Of a stretch of DNA of 64,000 bases, positions 54,527 through 61,794 are shown in pieces (position 1 is the first letter of the stretch; the number at the start of each line of letters is the position of its first letter). Both the position numbers and the translations under genes were made by a program. Source of the DNA: Planctomycetaceae bacterium (GTDB lineage Bacteria > Planctomycetota > Planctomycetia > Planctomycetales > Planctomycetaceae); assembly GCA_018699955.1 (NCBI GenBank), contig JABISG010000147.1, positions 32,544 through 96,543 of the forward strand, read 5' to 3'. The notes under the pieces are model-generated. The model worked only from the letters and a program-made list of their open reading frames with translations. It was not told where the DNA came from and did no database searches.

Positions 54527-55126
54527 CTATTCCTGCGGTGGTTCGCTGGAGACGATCACTTTGCTGGGGCGGACGACGCGGTCGTGTAGCGTGTAGCCAC
54601 GTTCGACTTCCTGGAGAACAGTCATTGCCGGGTAATCGGCAGACGGCAATTGTTGCACCGCTTCGTGCAGGTTTGGATCGAACGGCTTGCCAACCGATTC
54701 GATCGGCTTCACGGAATACCGTGCCAGCGCATCGGCCAACTGCTTGCGGACCATCTCCACGCCCTGCAGCAGCCCATCGACCGAATCGGAACTGCCGGCG
54801 GCTTCGATAGCGCGTCCCAGGTTGTCGAGAGTCGGCAGCAAGTCGCGGATCATCGACATCGACTGAAACTGCCGGATTTCCTGCTGCTCTTTTTGTGCAC
54901 GCTTGCGGACGTTTTCAAGTTCAGCCCGGGCGCGGAGCATCTGGTCGTAGTGTTCCTGCGACTCGTTGCGGCAGGCTGCGAGTTGTTCTTCCAGCGTCAA
55001 TTCGACGGGTGCCTCTGCAGAGGTTTCGGTCGCCGGATCGGCTGTCTGCGAATCCTCAGTCGGTTGCTGTTTTTCAGTATCGCTCACCACAATCACCTTG
55101 CCAGGAATCTGGCCACTAAGAATCAT
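54527..55126 (-). CDS. grpE: nucleotide exchange factor GrpE
   Basis: GrpE releases ADP from DnaK. The 199-residue protein has an acidic, disordered N-terminus, a long coiled-coil (about 48-100, AELENVRKRAQKEQQEI), the LLPTLDNLGRAIEAA segment and the C-terminal beta domain with KPFDPNLHEAVQQLP and EVERGYTLHDRVVRPSKVIVS. The ATG at 55126 overlaps the dnaJ stop by 11 bases, which suggests coupled translation; a GTG at 55087 (VSDTEKQ) would also give a normal protein. No dnaK lies in the window. Confidence 0.95.
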   Translation of the reverse strand: MILSGQIPGKVIVVSDTEKQQPTEDSQTADPATETSAEAPVELTLEEQLAACRNESQEHYDQMLRARAELENVRKRAQKEQQEIRQFQSMSMIRDLLPTLDNLGRAIEAAGSSDSVDGLLQGVEMVRKQLADALARYSVKPIESVGKPFDPNLHEAVQQLPSADYPAMTVLQEVERGYTLHDRVVRPSKVIVSSEPPQE

Positions 55127-56258
55127 CCGCCTCGTCGTGCGGTGCGAAGTAATCTTTCAGCTTCTCGAAAAACGACTTTCGATGCGCGCTGACGTCGGCG
55201 TGCTCGAGTTCTGCGAGATCACGCAGAAGTGTTTCCTGCTCTGCGCTGAGTTTGTGCGGCACTTCAACCTGAATCTGCACCACGAGATCGCCGCGTCGCC
55301 CCCCGTGCGGGTCGGGCATGCCCTGTCCGCGTAAGCGAAATGTTTCGCCCGGCTGCGTACCGGCGGGGACTGTCAGATTATCGCGCCCACTGAGAACTGG
55401 AATTTCCAGTTCGGTTCCAAGTGCCGCCTGGGTGTACGTGATCGGCACTCGGCAGGTCAGTGTTGAACCTTCGCGATGAAACAGCGGGTGCTCCTCGACG
55501 ACAATATCAACATACAAGTCGCCGGGCGGTCCGCCGCGCGGTCCGCGTTCGCCTTCCCCGCGCAGACACAGCTGCATGCCGTTATCGACACCGGCCGGCA
55601 CTTTGACTTCGAGTTCGACGTGTTCCAACTCAAAGCCGGAACCGCGGCAGTCGTCACATTTCTTGCGGACGATCGTTCCCTCGCCGCGACAGGCGGGGCA
55701 GGTTGTCTGGATGCGGAAGAACCCTTGCGACTGCACAACCTGACCGGCGCCGCCGCAGTAATCGCAGGTTTCGGGATTGCTTCCCGGCTCCGCTCCGGAA
55801 CCGTGGCAAACACTGCAGGACTTGTGTCGGGCCAGTTTGAGTGTGCGAGTACATCCGGATGCAGCATCGAGCAGGTCGATCGTCAGAGATGACCGCAAGC
55901 TTTCACCCTGCCGGGCGCGACTGCGTGAACCGCCTCGTCGACCACCACCAAGACCGCCGAACAGATCTCCGAAGGCTTCGAAGATGTCGGAGACATCGTT
56001 GAATCCCCGCGAGCCGTTGCCCGAAACGCCGGCATGGCCGTATTGATCATACCGTGACTTCTTTTGGTCGTCGTTCAGCACTTCAAAAGCTTCGGCCGCT
56101 TCCTTGAATCGCTCGGTCGCTTCCTCGTCGCCGGGATTCCGATCCGGGTGGTTTTCCAGTGCAAGTTTCCTGTACGCCTTCTTAACATCGCCGGACGACG
56201 CATCGCGAGGGACGCCGAGCACCTCGTAGTAGTCGCGTTTGGAAACCATGGAAACCAT
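55116..56258 (-). CDS. dnaJ: chaperone DnaJ
   Basis: DnaJ stimulates DnaK and delivers clients. ATGs at 56258 and 56249 are both plausible; the longer frame to 56393 is not protein-like. The J-domain has KRDYYEVLGVPRDAS and the HPD signature (ENHPDRNPG). A glycine-rich stretch (GGLGGGRRGGSRSR) follows. Four C-x-x-C-x-G-x-G repeats make the zinc-finger domain: CSVCHGSG, CDYCGGAG, CPACRGEG and CDDCRGSG. The C-terminal client-binding domains complete a type I DnaJ. It lies between groEL and grpE, overlapping grpE. Confidence 0.95.
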   Translation of the reverse strand: MVSMVSKRDYYEVLGVPRDASSGDVKKAYRKLALENHPDRNPGDEEATERFKEAAEAFEVLNDDQKKSRYDQYGHAGVSGNGSRGFNDVSDIFEAFGDLFGGLGGGRRGGSRSRARQGESLRSSLTIDLLDAASGCTRTLKLARHKSCSVCHGSGAEPGSNPETCDYCGGAGQVVQSQGFFRIQTTCPACRGEGTIVRKKCDDCRGSGFELEHVELEVKVPAGVDNGMQLCLRGEGERGPRGGPPGDLYVDIVVEEHPLFHREGSTLTCRVPITYTQAALGTELEIPVLSGRDNLTVPAGTQPGETFRLRGQGMPDPHGGRRGDLVVQIQVEVPHKLSAEQETLLRDLAELEHADVSAHRKSFFEKLKDYFAPHDEADDS

Positions 56259-56405
56259 TTTGCAGTTGGAATGGTGATGCGGAACGTGACCGCGCCGCAG
56301 TCTTGCCCGATTATCTCGCAACGAGGCGTCGGTTGTTTCTATTTCACAGGAACTGATTGCGAAAACATCAGTTGGTGCGGAACGGCAAGCCATCTTCGCG
56401 CGATA

Positions 56406-56435
56406 AAACGGACCACCTGTGAGGGTGGCCCGTTT
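56406..56435 (-). terminator. terminator after the first groEL copy
   Basis: On the minus strand AAACGGGCCACC pairs with GGTGGTCCGTTT (one mismatch) around a 6-base loop, followed by TTATC. It lies 52 bases past the groEL stop codon and separates the chaperonin genes from dnaJ. Confidence 0.75.
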
Positions 56436-56487
56436 CTCGTATCGCTAAATGATGCCCAAATAACCGGGACACCATAAATTCAATCCG

Positions 56488-58104
56488 TTATCGAATGCTT
56501 CCCTCGACGCGGGACTTTTCGCCGCCTTCGAGATCGTCGGTCCGCGTGACGAGTACCTGTGTCGTCAGCATCAAGCCGGCAATCGAACCGGCGTTCTGCA
56601 GTGCGTTGCGGACAACTTTCAGCGGATCGATGATGCCGTGCTTGAGCATGTCGACGTACTCGCCGGTGTTGGCGTTGTAGCCGATGTTCTTGCCACGTTG
56701 CTTCACTTCGTCAGCGATGACCGCACCGTCTTCGCCACAATTTTCGGCGATTTGACGGATGGGAGCTTCCAAAGCGCGGGTAACAATTTGCACGCCGATC
56801 TTCTCGTCGCCCTTTGCCTTGACGGCTTCGGCCGCTTCAATCGATCGCAACAATGCGACTCCGCCACCCGGCAGGATGCCTTCTTCGACAGCGGCACGGG
56901 TTGCGTGCAGTGCGTCTTCCATGCGGGCTTTGGTTTGCTTCATTTCGGCTTCAGTCGCAGCACCGACGGAGATGATCGCCACGCCACCGGTGATCTTCGC
57001 CAGTCGTTCCTGGAACTTCTCGCGATCGTACTCGCTGTCGGTGTTTTCGATTTGGGTGCGAATCTGCTGGACGCGAGTCTGGACGGCGTTCTGGTCGCCT
57101 GCACCTTCAATCAGCGTACAAGAGTCCTTTTCGACTTCCACGCGTTTGACGCGACCCAACTGGCTCAACTCGACCGATTCGAGTTTGATGCCCAAATCTT
57201 CGGATAACAGCGTGCCGCCGGTGAGGACGGCGATGTCGCCGAGCATCGCCTTGCGGCGATCACCAAAGCCGGGGGCTTTGACCGCACAGACATTCAAAAC
57301 GCCTCGCAGCCGGTTTACGACCAACGCGGTGAGCGCTTCGCCGTCAACGTCTTCGGCGATGATCAGCAGCGGTTTGCCGGTCTGTGCGACCTTCTCCAGA
57401 ACCGGTACGAGATCGCGAAGACTGGAAGTCTTCTTTTCATGGATGAGAACGTAGCAATCTTCGAGGACCGCTTTCATCTCTTCGGGGTTGGTGACGAAGT
57501 AAGGCGAAATGTAGCCCTTGTCGAACTGCATGCCGTCGGCGAGGTCGAGCGTTGTGTCGTTGGCTTTGCCTTCTTCGACAGTAATAACACCGTCGCGGCC
57601 AACCTTTTCCATCGCATCGGCGATGAGGGCACCGACTTCGTCGTCGTTGTTGGCGGAAATCGCACCAACCTGAGCGATCTGCTCTTTCGACTCGACAGGC
57701 TTGGCGGCATTGATCACATGCTCGATTGCCGCATCGACCGCCTTTTCGATCCCACGACGCACGATCATGGGATTGGCACCCAAGGTGATGCTTCGCAGAC
57801 CTTCGTTGTAGATGGCCCGTGCGAGGACGGTTGCCGTTGTGGTGCCATCGCCGGCTTTGTCGCTGGTTTTCTGCGCGACTTCGTTGACGAGTTTGGCCCC
57901 CATGTGTTCGTAGGGGTCTTCCAGCTCGACTTCCTTGCTGACCGTCACGCCGTCCTTGGTTACCACCGGGTTGCCGAAGCTTTTGTCGATGATGACGTTT
58001 CGCCCGGTCGGTCCCATGGTGACCGCAACCGCATCTGCCAGAGTATCAACGCCGCGCTGCAGCTTGATCCGAGCACGATCTTCAAATAGCAATTGTTTGG
58101 CCAC
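56488..58104 (-). CDS. groEL: chaperonin GroEL, copy without GGM tail
   Basis: GroEL forms the 14-subunit folding chamber. The 538-residue protein has the usual ATP site: VTMGPTGRNVIIDK (28-41), DGVTVSKEVELEDP (about 51-64), GDGTTTATVLA (86-96) and the late GILPGGGVALLR (about 407-418). Unlike the second copy it ends in EGGEKSRVEGSIR with no Gly-Gly-Met repeat, so the flexible tail on the cavity floor is absent. The gene follows groES by 109 bases. It is probably the specialised paralogue; which clients it serves is unknown. Confidence 0.95.
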   Translation of the reverse strand: MAKQLLFEDRARIKLQRGVDTLADAVAVTMGPTGRNVIIDKSFGNPVVTKDGVTVSKEVELEDPYEHMGAKLVNEVAQKTSDKAGDGTTTATVLARAIYNEGLRSITLGANPMIVRRGIEKAVDAAIEHVINAAKPVESKEQIAQVGAISANNDDEVGALIADAMEKVGRDGVITVEEGKANDTTLDLADGMQFDKGYISPYFVTNPEEMKAVLEDCYVLIHEKKTSSLRDLVPVLEKVAQTGKPLLIIAEDVDGEALTALVVNRLRGVLNVCAVKAPGFGDRRKAMLGDIAVLTGGTLLSEDLGIKLESVELSQLGRVKRVEVEKDSCTLIEGAGDQNAVQTRVQQIRTQIENTDSEYDREKFQERLAKITGGVAIISVGAATEAEMKQTKARMEDALHATRAAVEEGILPGGGVALLRSIEAAEAVKAKGDEKIGVQIVTRALEAPIRQIAENCGEDGAVIADEVKQRGKNIGYNANTGEYVDMLKHGIIDPLKVVRNALQNAGSIAGLMLTTQVLVTRTDDLEGGEKSRVEGSIR

Positions 58105-58213
58105 GCCTAGGCACTCCTGAAATTCTCGTGTGCTGAATTGTCTTGCAAAAAACCGACGCTGATATTTCCTACCACAATGTTCCGAACACCAGTTGGAGTT
58201 CGATCAGGCAGGG

Positions 58214-58501
58214 TCAGTCGATTTTAGCCAGAATGTCTGACTCGCGTAAAATCTTGACTTCTTCGCCTTCGACTTCGATGTCGGTTCCGCCGTACTTGCC
58301 GAACAGCACCTGATCGCCGATTCCGACTGCGACTGCACAGCGGTCTCCGCTTTCAAGCAGACGACCTGGTCCAACGGCAACCACTTTGCCACGTTGCGGC
58401 TTTTCTTGCGCGGCATCGGGGAGCACGATTCCACCGGCCGTTGTTTCTTCGGCATCCATCGGCTGAATAACGACACGATCATCGAGGGGTTTCAACTGCA
58501 T
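58214..58501 (-). CDS. groES: co-chaperonin GroES
   Basis: GroES caps the GroEL ring. The 95-residue protein covers the family length: LKPLDDRVVIQPMDAEETTAGGIVLPD (3-29), including the mobile loop that contacts GroEL, then GKVVAVGPGRLLE, GDQVLFGKYGGTDIEVEGEEVKIL and a final ESDILAKI. It lies between the two groEL genes, all on the same strand. Confidence 0.97.
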   Translation of the reverse strand: MQLKPLDDRVVIQPMDAEETTAGGIVLPDAAQEKPQRGKVVAVGPGRLLESGDRCAVAVGIGDQVLFGKYGGTDIEVEGEEVKILRESDILAKID

Positions 58502-58625
58502 GCTAGTGACTCCAACTCTCTGTTAGGTGACCGGCCCTGCTGGGCCCTGTTATGTATTTGGTGCGTTTTATTTTCAGCCCCCAAGCCATTGCCTGGGAGC
58601 AAGTTCAATCAAACTGTTGGAACGA

Positions 58626-60350
58626 CTACATCATTCCGGGCATGCCGCCCATTCCGCCCATACCAGGCATTCCACCCATGCCGCCGGGCATTCCTCCCAT
58701 GCCGCCCATTCCTCCCATGCCACCACCCATGTCATGGTGGTCGTCATGGTGGTGATCGTCCTCTTCGTCCTTCGGCTCTTCGACGATGATCGAGTCGGTG
58801 GTCATCAGCAGCGATGCCACACTGACTGCATTTTGCAGTGCCGAACGCACCACTTTGGTCGGATCGACGATACCGAAGTCAAACATGTCGCCGTACTGGT
58901 CGGTCAATGCGTTGTAACCATGAGAGGCCTGTTTGGCCTTCTTGACGTTATTGGCCACAACGGCTCCGTCCAGCCCGGCATTCTCGGCGATCATCCGCAG
59001 CGGCATTTCCAAAACGTTGGCAACCAGATTGGCTCCCAGCGCTTCGTCGCCCTTGAGAGCGAGTTTATCCAGAGTGCCGAGACATCGCAGCAAAGCAACG
59101 CCGCCACCGGCAACAATACCCTCTTCAATTGCCGCACGCGTTGCCGCCAGTGCGTCGTCGATCAGGTCTTTGCGTTCTTTCATTTCGGTTTCGGTCGCCG
59201 CTCCCACGTTAATTTGGGCGACACCGCCGGCCAATTTGGCCAACCGTTCTTCCAGTTTCTCCTGGTCGTATTCGCTTTCGGTGACCTTGATTTCCCGGCG
59301 AATCTGTTCTGCCCGGCCATCGATGGCTGCCTTAGAACCGGCTCCACGGACGATCGTGGTGTTCTCGGCATCGATGTGAATTCGCTTGGCCACACCCAAG
59401 TCGGCGAGTTCAACAGCATCGAGCTTGACGCCGAGGTCTTTGAAGATCGCCCGACCACCGGTCAGGACGGCAATGTCTTCCAACTGGGCTTTGCGTCGGT
59501 CGCCATAACCCGGGGCCTTGACCGCGGTGACATTGAGAATGCCACGCATCTTGTTGACAACCAGCGTCGCCAGGGCTTCGCCTTCGATGTCTTCGGCGAT
59601 AATAAGCAGCGGCACATTCGCTTTGGAAACCTTTTCCAGCAGCGGAACCATGTCTTTGGCGGCACTGATCTTTTCTTCGTAGATCAGAATGCGGCAGTTC
59701 TCCATCAGGCAAACTTGCTTGTCCTCATCGGTGACGAAGTGAGGCGACAGGTAGCCACGCTCGAACTGCATGCCTTCAACCAGATCAACTTCCGTCTCAA
59801 TCTGCCGGCCTTCTTCGACTGTGATGACGCCGTCTTTACCGACTTTCATCAGAGCGTCGGACAGGATGCGACCGATTTCCTTGTCGTTATTGCCGGCGAT
59901 GGTGGCAACCGTTGAGATTGCCTTCTTGTCGTTTGCCTTGACTGGCTTGGCCAGTTTTTTTAGCTGCTCGACAACGGCATTAACTGCCTTTTGCGAGCCA
60001 CGACTGAGTGCCATCGGGTCGGCACCCGCCGCGATGAACCGCAAGGATTCGCGGAACATGGCTTCGGCCAAAACCGTTGCGGTTGTCGTGCCGTCTCCGG
60101 CGACGTCGCTCGTTTTGGAAGCCACTTCCTTAACAAGTTGGGCACCCATATTTTCATATGGGTCTTCCAACTCGATGTCTTCGGCGACGGTGACGCCGTC
60201 TTTGGTCACTTTGGGTGCACCCCAGCCCTTATCGAGAACGGCATTGCGCCCTCGCGGTCCGAGTGTGCTACTCACAGCTTTCGCCAACTTCGAGACGCCG
60301 GCCATCAGGCTCTTGCGAGCGTCATCATCAAAGGTCAAGAGCTTTGCCAC
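58626..60350 (-). CDS. groEL: chaperonin GroEL, copy with Gly-Met-rich tail
   Basis: This 574-residue copy has the same core landmarks as the other: STLGPRGRNAVLDKGWG (27-43), GDGTTTATVLAEAMF and GIVAGGGVALLR. Its C-terminus is a long GGMGGMGGMPGGM-type repeat preceded by HHHHDDHHD-like residues (EDDHHHDDHHDMGGG), longer than the usual GGM tail and with an added His-rich piece that could bind metal. It is the first gene of the groEL-groES-groEL cluster. I found no CIRCE element upstream. Confidence 0.95.
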   Translation of the reverse strand: MAKLLTFDDDARKSLMAGVSKLAKAVSSTLGPRGRNAVLDKGWGAPKVTKDGVTVAEDIELEDPYENMGAQLVKEVASKTSDVAGDGTTTATVLAEAMFRESLRFIAAGADPMALSRGSQKAVNAVVEQLKKLAKPVKANDKKAISTVATIAGNNDKEIGRILSDALMKVGKDGVITVEEGRQIETEVDLVEGMQFERGYLSPHFVTDEDKQVCLMENCRILIYEEKISAAKDMVPLLEKVSKANVPLLIIAEDIEGEALATLVVNKMRGILNVTAVKAPGYGDRRKAQLEDIAVLTGGRAIFKDLGVKLDAVELADLGVAKRIHIDAENTTIVRGAGSKAAIDGRAEQIRREIKVTESEYDQEKLEERLAKLAGGVAQINVGAATETEMKERKDLIDDALAATRAAIEEGIVAGGGVALLRCLGTLDKLALKGDEALGANLVANVLEMPLRMIAENAGLDGAVVANNVKKAKQASHGYNALTDQYGDMFDFGIVDPTKVVRSALQNAVSVASLLMTTDSIIVEEPKDEEDDHHHDDHHDMGGGMGGMGGMGGMPGGMGGMPGMGGMGGMPGMM

Positions 60351-60757
60351 AGCTTCTCCTCAAATCCGCTGATACTGAATTGCACTGCACGAACCGTCTA
60401 CCTGGACCACGTGCGCCAGTGGGAAATGCAATCGCTGTGCCAAAGTGTTTCTTTGTCGGGATGTGGCGCAATGTGCTTGTATCACTTGGCTTAAGAGATG
60501 CGGGATCCCAGAGGGAAACAGATCGGCTGCCATGTTGGCAGATTGTAAATCGAATCCAAACCACAGACTGACAAATTGACGTTGCAGGTGGCCAACCGTA
60601 GAAAGCAGCCAGCCGTGTGAGTCTCGACTCAGTACAGGCATCAGCGGAAATCCCAAATATCAAAGCCTGAAGCGCAAGCGAAGGAGCTTTCCGGGATCAT
60701 GCTTCGCCTGCGCTTCAGGCTTGGATTTCATGCTGCGTGTCCCGAAGCCCCGTTGGA
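60351..60757. other. intergenic region upstream of the groEL-groES-groEL cluster
   Basis: No gene is supported in these 407 bases. It must carry the chaperonin promoter. A search by eye for TTAGCACTC-N9-GAGTGCTAA (CIRCE) found nothing. The distal part holds a 21-bp inverted repeat at 60664-60723. Confidence 0.5.
60664..60723. repeat. 21-bp near-perfect inverted repeat
   Basis: AAGCCTGAAGCGCAAGCGAAG (first 20 shared) at 60664-60684 is complementary at 20 of 21 positions to 60703-60723. It follows the ThuA-like gene and may terminate it; in the minus direction it is followed by TTTGATATTT. Confidence 0.75.
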
Positions 60758-61651
60758 CTACTTCGATTCGGCAGTTTTCGGCCGTGGAGTATTCAGGTCC
60801 TTTGGCGAGATCCTCAGCGGCAAGCCAGCGTCCGGTACCGGGACATCGACCGTCCACAACACAGCTTGTGTCATCAGGCGGCGATAATCTTCACGGCTCC
60901 AGTTCTGGTGGAAGTGTCCGCCACTGTATCCGAATGAGCGGCCACCGCCGGGCCGTTCCCATGCCCAACACACGCTGTGGTCGGCCCCATCGACCTTTAC
61001 GCGGATCAGCGGAGTGACCGAGTTGGCCGGCTTGGCGAATTTCAGTGTGTAGTAAAATTCTTCATCAACGGTGAAGTCTTCCAAGCCGCGCATGACGGGG
61101 TGTTTCCCGCCGACAACGCGGGCCTCTGCATTCTTGACGACCTTGTATTTTCGGTCGGGGCCACCGTGGCAGCCGCCGAAAAGCTTCAGGTATTCGGGAA
61201 TGTACTTCGCGTCGCGGCAGCCCATGCCCCAATGCCAACAGGTGAATCCACCGCCACGAGCCGCCAGTTTTTTCAGTGCCGCCAAGCGGCGGGGATCATC
61301 GTGAATCCACCGTGCTCCCTCAGAAACAAACAGCACGACGGCATCGGCACCGTCGATCAGCTCCGGCCCTTCTTTCCAGTCGCCATCGGCTTGAACGACA
61401 ATCGTCTGGATATTCTTAACCGGCTGCAGACATTGAGCCAGAATCCGCATACCGGCTAAGTATTCGTGTGTTCCCCAAGGGTGACCGTCAGGCCCCTGGC
61501 CGATCAGTAGCACGCGTTTGACCTGCTCGCGTTGAGTTGGTTTCGACTTCGCTTTCTTCGTCGGAGCCTCGGCTGCTGCCGTCAAGTTGCCAGCGGCGAA
61601 AACAATGGCCAATGTCGAAACAACGACAAGTCGGGTGAACATAGTACTCAT
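60758..61651 (-). CDS. secreted ThuA-like (class I glutaminase-fold) protein
   Basis: The ATG at 61651 (MSTMFTRLVV) gives 297 residues with a signal peptide (about 1-27, ending LTAAAEA) and a basic linker. The domain has KRVLLIGQGPDGHPWGTHEY (about 45-64), the ADAVVLFVSEGARWIHDDPRR strand-helix and GGGFTCWHWGMGCRD near 135-150, then VDEEFYYTLKF and GGRSFGYSGGHFHQNW, all as in ThuA domain proteins. These are abundant in planctomycetes and linked to sugar metabolism by the name trehalose utilisation. The catalytic function is not established. Confidence 0.85.
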   Translation of the reverse strand: MSTMFTRLVVVSTLAIVFAAGNLTAAAEAPTKKAKSKPTQREQVKRVLLIGQGPDGHPWGTHEYLAGMRILAQCLQPVKNIQTIVVQADGDWKEGPELIDGADAVVLFVSEGARWIHDDPRRLAALKKLAARGGGFTCWHWGMGCRDAKYIPEYLKLFGGCHGGPDRKYKVVKNAEARVVGGKHPVMRGLEDFTVDEEFYYTLKFAKPANSVTPLIRVKVDGADHSVCWAWERPGGGRSFGYSGGHFHQNWSREDYRRLMTQAVLWTVDVPVPDAGLPLRISPKDLNTPRPKTAESK

Positions 61652-61794
61652 CCCCAGTTGACAAAAAACGAGAAATCCGGTCAAAAACGGCAGAAGTCTG
61701 TACGGTTTCTGCCTGCAGACGCCACTAATTGATTGTAAAGAACGAACGGGCGAATCGACACCGCCCCACCCGAATCGTTGAACGGAACACCGCT

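Noticed and set aside
58527..59915. 462-residue plus-strand frame opposite the second groEL
   Set aside because: Antisense shadow of a strongly conserved chaperonin gene.
60351..60500. CIRCE heat-shock operator upstream of groEL
   Set aside because: No TTAGCACTC-N9-GAGTGCTAA pattern or close variant could be found by eye.
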